A stretch of 64,000 nt of DNA, from assembly GCA_037576215.1 (NCBI GenBank), contig JBANDB010000007.1:4743001-4807000 (forward strand), read 5' to 3'. The notes beneath the pieces are model-generated. The model saw only the letters and a program-made list of their open reading frames with translations, ran no database searches and was not told the origin of the DNA. Shown in pieces: positions 22,481 to 32,865 of this stretch. Source of the DNA: Armillaria gallica. Lineage: Eukaryota; Basidiomycota; Agaricomycetes; Agaricales; Physalacriaceae. The position numbers were made by a program, and so were the translations under genes. Each line of letters starts with the position of its first letter. Within the stretch, counting starts at the first letter, position 1.

Positions 22481-23471
22481 ATGGATTTCGTCCTGAGCAC
22501 AGCCGACGAGCTTCTGCTCGACAAAATATGGGCGCGCGTCCTCCCTCTGCACACCAACACGTCCACTCCGCAATGGGAATATCCTATTTCGGTCCTACCG
22601 GCTACTTCAGCCTGGAGCCGCGACTACATCCCCCGCCAGATCATCTCTCTCTCTGTGCTCACCCTCATCGGCATCTACGCGCTCTACTTCATCTTCGCAT
22701 GGCTCTCCTACAAGTTCATCTTCAACCACGACATGATGCGCCATCCAAAGTTCCTCCCAAACCAGGTCCGGCTCGAGATCATGACCAGCGTGCGGGCGTT
22801 CCCTGTGATGACGCTGCTTACCCTGCCGTGGTTCCAGGCTGAAGTCATGGGTTACAGTAAGCTCTACGATGGCCTCGATACCTATGGATGGCCCTACCTG
22901 TTCGCCAGTATTCCCTTGTGCGTACCAATTGTTGCATCCCGGCTAGTACTAACAAACATACAGATTCCTCCTGTTCACCGATTACTGTATCTACTGGGTG
23001 CATCGATGGCTGCACGTCCCGTTCATCTACAAGGTCCTCCACAAACCGCACCACAAATGGATCAGTGCGTCCCTTCCCACCTACCTCCATACCATCTACT
23101 AACCCCCATCTCCAGTCCCATCCCCGTGGTCCTCGCACGCCTTCCACCCGGTCGACGGCTACCTCCAATCCGTGCCGTACCACCTATTCGTATTCCTCTT
23201 CCCCCTCCACCGCATGGTCTACCTCGGCCTCTTCGTCTTTGTCAACTTTTGGTCCATCTTCATCCACGACTCTGACATGATCACCGGCCACCCCCTCGAG
23301 ACCGTCATAAACGGCCCCGCACACCATACCCTCCACCACATATACTTTACCGTCAACTATGGCCAGTACTTTACCTGGGCAGACAGGGTCGGCAACTCTT
23401 ACCGCCAGCCCGAAAAGAGCCTCGACCCGCTACTGGAGGTCCAGTTGAAGGGCAACAAAAAGGAGCAGTAA
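22481..23471 (+). CDS. ERG3: C-5 sterol desaturase
   Basis: Three exons (22481-22917, 22964-23064, 23116-23471) join to 297 residues. The introns, 46 and 51 bp, have gtgcgt donors and cag acceptors. The enzyme introduces the C5-C6 double bond into episterol-type intermediates of ergosterol synthesis in the endoplasmic reticulum. The di-iron histidine boxes of the fatty-acid hydroxylase/sterol desaturase superfamily are visible: 'HRWLH', 'HKPHH' and 'HHTLHH'. So are the sterol-desaturase motifs '[20 protein letters not shown]' and '[20 protein letters not shown]' and two to three membrane segments. The ATG at 22481 follows a short leader; an in-frame ATG at 22334 is upstream but its residues look untranslated. 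The protein is shorter than yeast Erg3 yet contains every box. Confidence 0.92.
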
Positions 23472-23930
23472 TTACTAATATATAGACTACTTATTAGGCG
23501 GAGGGTTAATTACCTCGGATGAAATGTGTATATTGTCGAGCAAAAAAATTAGGAAATATATGACTTTGAGCTAAAAAGGGCGTGGACCTATGATATTTGT
23601 TTCACTAGAGCTTCGAGTCCCTGGCTCTACACCTGTAGTGAGAAAAGAGATTCGAGGACAAGCAAGGATTCGTATGAACACGGAAATAAAAACATGGCCC
23701 AATACACGGGAGGGAGCGGATGGCGGATAGAGGAGGGTTAGAGGATGTTATTTCGTCAAGGGCGGGGCTTGAAGGCTTTTCTGCATGGTACCGTCATCCA
23801 GAAAGTCACGCCCGTATCTTATCAGCGAGATATTCCGTCTGATTGCAGTATTATTATCAGTGTAAGTATATATTCAATCCTCTATATCCTCCTCCCCTCG
23901 CTTCGATGGCTCACGTCGAACCGGAGACCG
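23472..23930. other. intergenic, no gene recognised
   Basis: Convergent 3' flanks of ERG3 and the micro-exon gene; short AT-rich stretches only. Confidence 0.5.
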
Positions 23931-26354
23931 CTATAAACATTCATCACCAAACACAAAAACAAAAACGCAACCCCGACTCACCAGATACGCCGGACGGTCC
24001 CGCTCAATGATCAGTCTCGGTACCGCATACGGCCCCGTCAGGGACTTCCTAACCAGGGACTCGTATAACCGCGTCGCTCGACTATGCCGGACTCCCTTGA
24101 ATTTGAAAATTGGTCAGTGCCCAGCTGAGGAGAGGAGGTACGCACTACTGTCGGACTGACGTGCTGTATCAAGGTGTGAGTGACAGTGCGTCAAGAGGCA
24201 GGGAAAGGAAGAAGAGTGTACCATTTTCAGATCTGCCATTGGCCGGGGAGCGTCTTTCCGTGTGTCGATTGGAGGGGGGAGGATGTCCTGTTTTGTTAAA
24301 AAAGTCAGTGTGAGTTTACAGATGAGGAGGAATAAGCGTACCTCTGGGAGGTCTCGATCCCAGCGCTCGGGTTCGGGTTCCTATGCATATGAGAATTGAT
24401 TATCACCGAGAAGTATGGTGAGCGTACCTTGGGAGGTCCTCGGGGTCTCCGAGACCTTTCGTAGGGTTCTGCTTGCAGGAAAGTTATCTCTGCGCCTAGA
24501 GTCGATTCGCGATCAGTTTCTGTAGGGTGTCTAGAGTCGTCCTCCTGTTTCGAACGAAGGGATCAGGATGGGAATGGCCACTATGAGAGGAAAAGACATA
24601 CCAATCTTGTATCAATCCGTGGAGGTTGTATATCCTTCAGAGGAATGAGGTCGAATCGTAACTTACAAAGCTAGGTGCCGTACCTCTCGCTCCGGTTCCG
24701 GTTCCTAACACGCAGTGAGGACGAGAATCCCTTTCAGCAAGGAGGGACGACCCACCTTGCGTGGCGCTCGCGGCTTACTCGGCCTCACATACACAGAAGA
24801 ATGCAATCCACGTTCAAGAAAGTTTATCTGTGGGCCGTCGTTCTGCGAAGTCGATGCTGCCGGTGGAAGTTGGTGTTGATTCTCCTGTTGCTTTTTTTCC
24901 TGGGACAGATGGTCAGTGACAACACTGAAGAGCCTGGAAAACGTACCTCTGCCCCATTGTCGCGCCATGATTGCAGGCGCTCCCTCTCCTTCTCGCCGAT
25001 TTCAAGCTCGGTGAATTTTGGGAAGGGGGGTATGTTGAGGTTTTCGGAAGCTTTCATTTCCCTGGTGCTCTAGATAGAGGGTAAGATAAAATGAAGATGA
25101 CGACGGTGTGACTTGCTTGTCCGGCAGCGAGAGAGAACTCTCGACGGTGGTTAAGGTAACCGTCCCTTCGCTCACTAGACCTGCGATCAGGTGTGAAGTT
25201 GTCCTCCTCCGGAAAGAGCACGTTGTAAAATTCCTCCTCCCCAGCTTCGGGGGCGCTCTGGGATATGAAATGAGGGTTTATAATTTGGGTGTGTGGATGG
25301 GACTGGGACGTACGGAGGTAGGTTCAGTTTCCAACTGGGCAGATTCGCTGGCTTCGTATACGCCTTCGGTCTGTCTCGAACGGCCTGTGAGTTGGCGAGG
25401 TGACTATGGGAAGAGGACTCACGCTAGAGAGTGTATCGTGACCCTCCTCTGGTCGCCTTGGAGCTCTTGACCTGTGGTATCCGCTCTACAGACGCGTCAA
25501 CGAAATTATGCCTCTATAACGGAGAAATCACATACCGCTGAGAGAAGGTCTCGTCTACCTGCGCTGAGCTAGAACACGAACGCGTAAACATTGGTGAACA
25601 GACAAGCATGCAATAAACACACCGCGAAGGGATCGTAGTCCAGTCCCTAGATAGCACGTCAACACAGTGAGCGAAGAAAGATGGAAGGCAAACGAACCTT
25701 GTCTTTCCATTCCCTCTCGCGGAGCCACATTATCCTTTTGGGGGGCTGGGCAACACTAAGTCAAGTCCCCTTGGCATGAAATTAAAAACTCACCGGTGGA
25801 TGCCTCGTCGACAACCTCTGCGCGCGAGGGAGCATCTTGTTCTTCTCCTGCACCCTCTTCCGCCACGCCTCCACGCGCTTCGCCTCGAACATCTCCTTGG
25901 GGTCTGGGTCCGGTGCGTCGTGCGTGGGCGTGGACCCCGGGACTACGCGCCACCGGTACATCTCCGCGGCGTCGACAGGCTCGGGGTGCTTCACGAAGAG
26001 CGCCTTGGTCCGCGTGCGCTTCTCCTCGTGATCCCGGGTGACGATCACCTTTTCGACTTCCTGGAGGCGGAGCATGTCTTCGAGGATCACTTTTTTGAGA
26101 TACCGCATGGAGCGGACGGGGTGGTCGACGAGAGCGGGTACAGGCTTGAGGTACGCCCCACCACGGACTGGAGGCTTTTGTGGGGCGTCGGGTACGAGGT
26201 GCGTGGGCAGCTTCTCGTCGGGGTATTGCTTGATGATCTCGTTGAAGAGTTGCTGGTGGTGCATCCCGATTTTGGGCTCTTTCATTAAGACATTCCGGAC
26301 GAGTTGGCGGGCCTGCGAGGTGCTCCAGAAGACATACGATTGGACACGGTTCAT
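23931..26354 (-). CDS. unrecognised micro-exon gene, charged C-terminal half
   Basis: The first exon (26354 to about 25795) encodes 'MNRVQSYVFWSTSQARQLVR' and a basic/acidic stretch ('HHQQLFNEIIKQYPDEKLP', 'DAAEMYRWRVVPGSTPTHD', 'EAWRKRVQEKNKMLPRAQRL'). After it come many very short exons with clean borders: one giving 'PKRIMWLREREWKDK' (about 25737-25690), a 24-nt exon 'GLDYDPFA' (about 25628-25651), 'VDETFSQR' (about 25535-25570), 'FPKFTELEIGEKERERLQSW' (near 25000), two related pieces starting 'EPEPER' (near 24700 and 24380) and a last exon with 'SLTGPYAVPRLIIERDRPAY'. The product is rich in Arg/Glu. I do not recognise a family; a mitochondrial or RNA-associated role would be a guess. The start faces NUBPL across 90 bp. 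Exon count and stop are approximate. Confidence 0.55.
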
Positions 26355-26444
26355 TATGGTAGGGGACGGATGGTCATGGATGAGACGGAAAATCAGTGGC
26401 TGTGCAAATTTTCATCGGGCCGGACTTGTTGGACAGACACCACC
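26355..26444. promoter_or_regulatory. 90-bp bidirectional promoter gap
   Basis: Only 90 bp separate the divergent start codons at 26354 (minus) and 26445 (plus), so both transcripts must share regulatory sequence. No TATA box is obvious. Confidence 0.5.
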
Positions 26445-27595
26445 ATGTACCGGCGGCTATTCAGCAATGCTGCTATACATTTCCACGAAAACCCTCTAGT
26501 GAGAGATATCCCTACTGCGTCGTATACACTCAACTAAATTAAAAGGGTCTCCCCAGACAGAAAACGGCGCCGCAAATCCCTCGACGGACACTCCCAGTGA
26601 AGCGAGGCATACCCAATGTCAAAAAGGTCCTGGCGGTGGCTAGCGGAAAGGGAGGTGTAGGGAAGAGCACGGTTGCTGGTGCGTCCCATTCATTGTAACT
26701 GATGATACGTTGACTTATTCTCCTAGTGAACCTGGCGTTCGCACTAGGGATGCTCCCAGGAAGACTACGAGTGGGAATCTTGGACCTAGACATATTCGGG
26801 CCTTCGGTGCCTACGCTTATGGGCCTATCTCATGCTGGAGAGCCGAACCTCACCGAATGTGCGTTACTTTCAATCAATTCTGGTTATCTACTAATACGTT
26901 GTTGCAGCTGGTGCACTACTGCCGGTAACGAACCACGGGCTAGCGACGATGTCAATGGGGTATCTCCTCCCGAAAGGCGTCGATACGGCAGTAGTATGGC
27001 GCGGGCTGATGGTGCAAAAGGCGGTACAGCAGTTGTTGTTCGACGTGGATTGGTCGAGGGGAGGCGGGCTGGACGTCCTAGTGGTGGATATGCCCCCTGG
27101 GACGGGTGATGTCCCACTAACACTCGGACAGCTGGTCAACGTCGATGGTGCGTGCCTCGTTCGCGTCGGGGCCAATGAAACTGAAAGGAACGTAGGCTCG
27201 GTTATCGTGTCGACGCCCCAAGACGTCGCTCTGACAGACGTGAAGAAGGGAATTGCAATGTTCCGCAAGGTTTCCGTGCCTGTACGTCCCTTTTCATGGA
27301 ACTGGCGCGTTTACTTATGGATTGGATTTAGGTCACTGGTCTGGTGTTGAACCAGTCTCATTTCATCTGTGCGAACTGCTCGACGCCGCATTACCTTTTT
27401 GGCTCGCCGGATAGGTTTCACGAGGCTGCAATACTGATGGAAGTGGATGTACTGGGCGAGCTTCCGTTGGTCCCGGATGTGAGCGAGGGTGGCGATTCGG
27501 GAGTGCCGTATGCATTGACTGGGCAGAATGAGGCGTGGAATGAGGTGATGAGAGGCATAGCAGAAAAGGTCTGGGCGACACTACATGTTTCCTAG
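26445..27595 (+). CDS. IND1: mitochondrial Mrp/NBP35-type P-loop ATPase (NUBPL / Ind1)
   Basis: Six exons (26445-26498, 26546-26678, 26727-26858, 26908-27147, 27196-27281, 27332-27595) join to 302 residues. Ind1/NUBPL carries Fe-S clusters for assembly of respiratory complex I in the mitochondrial matrix. Visible features: a basic N-terminus ('MYRRLFSNAAIHFHENP') suiting a mitochondrial presequence; the deviant Walker A 'SGKGGVGKST'; 'GILDLDIFGPSVPTLMG'; 'VVDMPPGTGDVPLTLGQL'; 'VIVSTPQDVALTDVKKGI'; and the cluster-binding pair in 'FICANCSTPHYLFG', the C-x2-C motif of this family. Length and domain order are normal. The fourth intron (27148-27195) is 48 nt and in frame without a stop, so retention would insert 16 residues after 'LGQLVNVD'. 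Confidence 0.9.
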
Positions 27596-28067
27596 GTATA
27601 TAAAGTTCGAGTGTCAACCATGATTGTGCTTCGTTCGTCTCCCTCCCGTAGGATGCACTTGTCGACGCAACTCGGTATCTGTCATCAAGCACAACGCCTT
27701 GTCCAACACTAGCATCGAATGAGAAAACGATATCAGCCATAATTTCGGCGAATTAAGAGCATCTGAGGGCGGTTCGTAGGGAGGTTGTCCCAACATTAAT
27801 GATTTACCCATGAGACATAGTCGCACCGTCGACGGCAACTGTGTTTGAGGCACACGAAATATGTTAAAGGAGCACATCTATTCTTTGACGCAATAGAATA
27901 CATCTGAAAGCAGTGACCCAACGTAAGAGTAGTGAGCGTCCTACGCGGTCTTGCCTCACTGTCATGGAGCAAAAGCCCTTCGTCACTTGCGCAGAAATTT
28001 ACACTGTGGGATTGTTCAAAGTATAAGTACAGAATACAACTGATGACCCAACGAAGGAATGCATGGG
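27596..28067. other. intergenic, no gene recognised
   Basis: Downstream of NUBPL. No credible frame on either strand; the minus frames at 27614-27877 have no recognisable features. Confidence 0.45.
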
Positions 28068-28307
28068 CTACAAATCGGCAGTATCAGAGTTGACAATACG
28101 GTTCCTGCGCTGGACGAAGACAGTCAGTACAATGATAGATAAACAGAGTGACAGGCCGCACCCGAAATGGACGGTTGTCGTCAGCATGCGAAGATGAGGA
28201 GGATGGACAAAGAAGTAAGGGCTTATTTCGTCCATGGAAGAAGGGGTAAGATCGATTGGTGTCTTAGTGGCAAATACCGACGCAATGGCAGAAGCAGCTT
28301 TCAACAA
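28068..28307 (-). pseudogene. 5' fragment of a tandemly duplicated unknown gene, with a membrane segment
   Basis: An 80-codon minus frame starting 'MLKAASAIASVFATKTPIDL' with a hydrophobic stretch 'MLTTTVHFGCGLSLCLSIIV' and a basic end 'VFVQRRNRIVNSD'. Its DNA aligns with the start of the full gene at 29.1-29.27 kb: both share 'gtcagtacaatgataga' and an 'aggaaccrtattgtc' stretch next to a splice acceptor. No body follows downstream, so it is a truncated copy, though it could be translated alone. Confidence 0.45.
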
Positions 28308-28363
28308 ACCAGAATTGTCGGCTGATAAAAGAAAAGATCAATGGGGGAAAAATGCAAATATGG

Positions 28364-29268
28364 TCACTGACTGTAAGCAGAGGGTAAATGAGCGGCAAAA
28401 AATGGCTGAGTTAGCTTATTCATCTCCCCGCGCAAACCTCTCCAGATATCTGCAAGTAGCGGTGTCAGGATAATTAATGAGCTGGTTACTAAAACCACTT
28501 ACGAACTCGCTCATTTGCTTCAGAATACAAGTACGCCCAGATGAATAATTCCACTTCAGTATCCCAAGACTCATCGCGCACCTCAACCTCACCTCGAAGC
28601 AGCGTACCGTACACTATATTGTACCACTCTGGAGAAAGGTTTGCTATCCGCCTACTTGTAGGCGGGGGCGCCGGCGCGCGGTCGCCCTTGACGAGACGAA
28701 CGATGTGGTCTTCGCACTCGAGCTGGAAGAAAAACGACGAGTCGACTTTCGTCACTGCGAGCTGAAGAAGGCCCCCCCATTTAGAGCGAGGAAATTTATT
28801 GGGATCGGGAACCTCAGCATCAAAACTGGGTAAGAGTTCGTTGTAGAGCTTGGAGAGCGAAGCAGATAAAGGGGAAGACGGCCTCAGGGTGTATACTTCT
28901 GTAGCATCGGAGGGTATCGTTCCATAGTCCGCGAAGAATGGTCCGTAGTTGTCAAAGGGATACTTGAATGTCAGATAGTTCGAGTGGCCGTACTTGCGAG
29001 ATATTGGCCGAGGCTTGAGGTAAACCTGCATGAGAGATGTATGGAGGAATAGGGGCTCGGGAGATTGAAATATAAGCGGAGTCTGAATATGGCCTCGTTT
29101 AGGGACCATTCTGAAACCATCGACACTGGATGCATGGCAGAGACAATATGGTTCCTGCACTGAGTCAGTACAATGATAGAAGCGGGGGCTTATGTTGTCC
29201 ATACCTTTGCTGGAAGGAATACGGATACAATGCTCTCCCACTGAACAAACTAGAATGCCAGTGGACAA
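28364..29268 (-). CDS. unknown protein, full copy of the tandem array
   Basis: Reads from 29268 ('MSTGILVCSVGEHCIRIPSS'), through a probable intron (gtatgg...gtgcag, about 29146-29206), into a long exon with 'MQVYLKPRPISRKYGHSNYL', 'YGTIPSDATEVYTLRPSSPL', 'FPRSKWGGLLQLAVTKVDSS' and 'WYNIVYGTLLRGEVEVRDES', then an intron (gtaagt...ttgcag) and a last exon ending in TGA at 28364. The sequence looks like a globular soluble protein of about 280 residues; 'KWGGLLQLAV...FFFQLECEDHIVRL' has an alternating beta-strand rhythm. No family was recognised. The start is uncertain: 'MVPKRGH' near 29110 is an alternative. Partial copies lie on both sides. Confidence 0.5.
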
Positions 29269-29349
29269 AATGCAACGGAGGCTAAATGAGCAGCATATGT
29301 ATAAATTCTCCGTGTCATTGACTAATTGCTGGGACCTCGCTCATTTGCA

Positions 29350-29645
29350 TATACACCTGGCAAATCGCCTCGCGCACCTCGACGCAGGGCTCCTCTGGAG
29401 AAAAAGCCCGCCGTCCTGATGAACGACGAGCTGAGAGTCGAGTTTAAGCTGAAGCATTGGGATCTTTAACCTCAGCATCAAGAGAAAGCGGGAGACAGGA
29501 CGGAGGGGAGTCCGTAGTTGACGTCAAAGAGAGAAACTGATAGTTCGAGTGGGGATTTTGGACGAGGCTTGAGGTAACTGTATGCCCGCCACGAGAGATT
29601 CGGGCATGCACCATGGAATATATAAGCCTTTGGCTCTCGCGCACC
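29350..29645 (-). pseudogene. decayed, deletion-scarred copy of the neighbouring unknown gene
   Basis: Short blocks match the full copy in the same order: 'cgcgcacctc', 'ctctggagaaa', 'gggatc..aacctcagcatca', 'ccgtagttg..gtcaaag', 'gatagttcgagtgg' and 'cgaggcttgaggtaa'. Large parts between them are missing, so about 500 bp of the original is reduced to about 300 bp with no open frame. Confidence 0.65.
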
Positions 29646-29884
29646 TATGGCGAAGATGTTAGCGGGATGAATGAGATGACACTCCTGTCAGTGTAAGGCA
29701 ATCGAAGACAGACATGCAAGTGCATGCTGGCACGTCACATCAGATGAATAGAACTCAATCGAACAATGAAAGTGCATGTGCATTGAGGTGTTGCCATCAG
29801 CATTCACATGTACAGGTGCATTATCAGATTCAATTTGCGCCTCCGGTAACGTATTCAAAAGAGAATATCTTAGCGAGTCTTCTA

Positions 29885-30322
29885 CTATGATTCCTGGAGA
29901 AAGATGAGCTTTGGAGAGCAAATTGTTTCGGTGACGCACCTTCTCCGCATCCTGATATTGTTTCGCCCACAACATCGACGGGATCCACTTTTTCGGTGCT
30001 ATGGGGCGTTGCTGTCGACTCGGACGTCAGCATTAAATAGACGAGAGGTTCTGTTGACGGACCTCTCTTGCGGCACTCAATGATCCAACGAGGTAAGCGA
30101 TAGCAAAAATTCCGGTGGCGACGACGGCTGTGTTTGCTTTCCAGTTGGATGGTTGAACCCACCAGCCGCCTTGAAGCTGGTCAGCACCCGTGATATCCCC
30201 GTTGTAGTGAGCTACTCACCAGCTGGCGACCAAACATACTTGGGATACGGATATCGTCCACCTCCACCCTGCAGAGCGTCAGTATATGTCTGGACGAGGA
30301 CGAGGGACGAAGAACACACCAT
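29885..30322 (-). CDS. 79-aa single-pass membrane protein, conserved small fungal type
   Basis: Five exons fit exactly: ATG alone (30322-30320), 30268-30220, 30169-30063, 30011-29940 and 29893-29885, 240 nt in all. The introns (46-51 nt) have gtgtgt, gtgagt, gtccgt and gtgcgt donors. The product starts 'MGGGGRYPYPKYVWSPAGGW', has one membrane segment ('VVATGIFAIAYLVGSLSA'), then 'PKKWIPSMLWAKQYQDAEK' and a two-codon tail 'ES'. Short proteins with the 'YPYPK.VWSPAGGWW...IPSMLWAKQYQ' pattern are familiar from basidiomycetes. Size and layout suit an inner mitochondrial membrane accessory protein, but that is inference. It is divergent from PEX3 across 111 bp. Reading through the last donor instead would give a longer, unlikely tail to 29688. 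Confidence 0.75.
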
Positions 30323-30433
30323 TGCTCGATGATGATGGTATAAGTCGGAAAAGGCACGTGCGCATGACCGGGGTCCGGGGGCAAAATCGAAATCATGAAA
30401 ATCACGGACCCCAGCAGAGGCTGACCAGTACCA
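30323..30433. promoter_or_regulatory. 111-bp bidirectional promoter gap
   Basis: The start codons of the small membrane protein (30322, minus) and PEX3 (30434, plus) are 111 bp apart and divergent. Confidence 0.5.
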
Positions 30434-32217
30434 ATGCTGGACGTCGTCCGACGGCATCTGCCTACTCTCAAGAAAACAACTATCGTGCTAGGTAGCGCCT
30501 ATGCCATCCAGCGGTACATCCGTGATAGGCTAGAAGAGACGCGAGATGGCCTCGAAAGAGACAGAAGAGCGAGGGATGGGTGAGTACGTCGTTCACCAGA
30601 TTGCCTGTATCATGTTCATCATCGTGGGTAGCCTGAAACGAAGATTCCGACAAACACACGAGGATATCTCGTATGCAGTGCTCGCACTAGTACCGACGCT
30701 TTCGGAGCAGATCATGGAGGGCATGGACGTCGAGGCGCTCATCCAAGAACTGCAGAACTTTGGCAAGGCTAGGCCAGCACTGTTACCACTAAATGTGGAG
30801 GACGAACACGGGAGCCCACGCAGTATGTCGTCGAGCATGAGTGCAGTGTCCGAGACGCCGTCGGTCGTCTCGCTCGGGAGCAGCACTGAGATGACTGAAT
30901 CAGATATATCCATGTCGGCCTCTGTGTCTTCGATATCGCCTTCAGAGGTGAGTCTGCCCGACTCTACCGCCTCGTCAACATCGTTCTCCTCATCCAAAAC
31001 CAAAGCCTCGCTATGGAACGCTGTGAAAATACTCAGTCTCACGCGTACGCTCACCCTCATCTACACTACCACTCTTCTCTCTCTGCTCACCTCCCAACAA
31101 CTCGCGCTTCTCGGACGCGCAAGGTATCTGTCTTCTGTGCTCGCCGTAGCGCGGGAAGAACGCCTGGCTGAGAGCATCGAGGAGCAGCTATCAATAACGG
31201 GTTTACTTTTTGGCAACGCGGGGGAGCAGATGGAGGAGCTTATGTCGGGGAATTTGTCTGTGCTATTTAGCGACCTCCCAGAAGGACCAACCGAAGATAC
31301 AGAGGCCCGGTTCCTGACGATGAGCTGGTGGCTGCTTCACATCGGTTGGAAGGATGTGGGCGAAAGGGTCAGGACGAGTGTGGAGGACGTTTTTGAGGGG
31401 TGAGTAGTATGCTGCCGTTCTCGCTTCTTTTTTATCATGCTCACAAATATTGACAGGGTATCCCTCAAGACGCGGTTGACACTCCCGGACCTTCATCGAC
31501 TCATTCTCGACGTACGGAAGCGGATTGACCTCGATACCGAGTACGTATCTGTTTCTACTGATAGCGCTGTTGAGTAGCTCGTGTTTTTGCCGAAGGCATT
31601 TTCATACTTTGAATCGGTTGCCTTCTCCATGACCACGAGTTCTAACTGCTGCTGTTTGCAACTAGCTTCCTACGCGCTCTTCTCCCATCTACACCGGAGC
31701 TGACTGCTCACGTTCTTGCGCAAGGCGGATTCGGTCCTTCGACACCACCATCACCATCCATCAGCGACACTTCCTCGCATGCATGGGCTAGTTCCACATC
31801 GGCGGCGCCCAATCTATCACAGCTTTCCTTGCTACCACCTGAAGATGAATCTCTTGCACCTCTACTCGACGAGCTCCAAGGAATCGTGCAGTCCGTGGAT
31901 TTTGGTCTCGTACTAGATCGTGCCTTGGATACGGCGGTGGCGATCCTGTTTGCAGATTTGGAGAGAAGCGTTTTTCCCTCTTCGAACGCGGAGGAAGAAC
32001 CGCGGGTGAGGCTAGCAGGTCTGCTCCCTGCGCTACAGCATTGGAGTCAAGACGCGCTGAAGGGGCTGCCGTGTGTTCTAGTTGATGTGAGTTTGCTCCT
32101 CTAGTTGACTGAGATTCATGTTGATGGTTTTGTTAGAATATACTTTCGACGCAGGAAGTGGGGGCTTTGGAGGCGATTGTATTTGCTAGATTTGAGGATG
32201 ATGTGAGGGGGAGATAG
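30434..32217 (+). CDS. PEX3: peroxin-3, peroxisome membrane biogenesis receptor
   Basis: Exons 30434-30579, 30632-31399, 31457-31540, 31666-32086 and 32137-32217 sum to 1500 nt, 499 residues. Pex3 sits in the peroxisomal membrane and docks Pex19 with its membrane-protein cargo. The N-terminus 'MLDVVRRHLPTLKKTTIVLG' gives the membrane anchor, followed by the family signature 'RRFRQTHEDISYAVLALVPT' and 'LSEQIMEGMDVEALIQEL'. A Ser-rich linker of about 60 residues comes before 'SLTRTLTLIYTTTLLSLLTS'. An ATG at 30546 opens a longer uninterrupted frame but would lose the anchor; splicing the first intron (30580-30631) joins the true start to the conserved region. A second Ser/Pro-rich linker sits around 31740-31830. 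Confidence 0.88.
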
Positions 32218-32463
32218 TGTTGTGTAATTTATGTTGATCCAATATGCGAACGGGGTTAACTGTATTTTCCTCGTGATGAAACGCTCATCAGAGGAGAGAC
32301 GATATAAGGTATCAGATGATCGTCTTACGGCGGCTACCACCAATTTTCACCTCGTGCTAATCTACATAATCTACACGGCTCCGTCCGTTCAAACAGCAGC
32401 TAACCACTAGAAACCTGTGCGATAACACAGATTCAAATGCAGCACAACTAAACTATATCCAGA

Positions 32464-32865
32464 TCATACCTGCTTCCCTCCCCCAAGGGGCACCACCGTT
32501 GTATCTGCATGACGAAACCTCCTCACCCCAGTTCTAACCACTCTTAACTGCGATTTGCAATTCGGATCTGGGCAGGCGACCAGAGCATCGGTCGACATCC
32601 AGTCATTTGGATGCGTGACGCGCTGCTTGGCCGCTAATAATGGCATCAGGACTCCTGTTCGAACGATCGGATAAGTTGATTCATGACCAAATTCCAACCG
32701 TGACATACCAAGGGAGTATATGGAGAACCCTTGACCAAGCGGCAAGCGGAGCATCTCGCCTTCGAGCGTAAAGTAGTCACCCTGCTTCGCACCGCAGAGG
32801 ATCCGTTCGCCGGGGGGACAAATCACCTCGACTCGGAGGTCGTAGAGTTCGAATGTATCGGACAT
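32464..32865 (-). CDS. TIGR04076-like small protein
   Basis: A single-exon 133-residue frame starting 'MSDTFELYDLRVEVICPPGE' with 'GAKQGDYFTLEGEMLRLPLG', 'FSIYSLGMSRLEFGHESTYP', 'LLAAKQRVTHPNDWMSTDA' and a Cys pair in 'VACPDPNCKSQLRVVRTG'. This matches the TIGR04076 family, conserved in bacteria and fungi, whose function is unknown; the Cys and His residues suggest metal binding. The frame is open upstream to 33027, but the family starts near 'MSDT', so 32865 was chosen. It converges with PEX3. Confidence 0.75.
   Translation of the reverse strand: MSDTFELYDLRVEVICPPGERILCGAKQGDYFTLEGEMLRLPLGQGFSIYSLGMSRLEFGHESTYPIVRTGVLMPLLAAKQRVTHPNDWMSTDALVACPDPNCKSQLRVVRTGVRRFRHADTTVVPLGGGKQV

Noticed and set aside
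25782..26354. Mitochondrial ribosomal protein identity for the micro-exon gene
   Set aside because: Composition is suggestive, but I could not match any specific subunit, so no function is assigned.
29688..29975. Extended C-terminus for the small membrane protein
   Set aside because: It requires reading through a good donor, and the resulting His/Ser-rich tail has no conserved character. The two-codon last exon gives a normal length.
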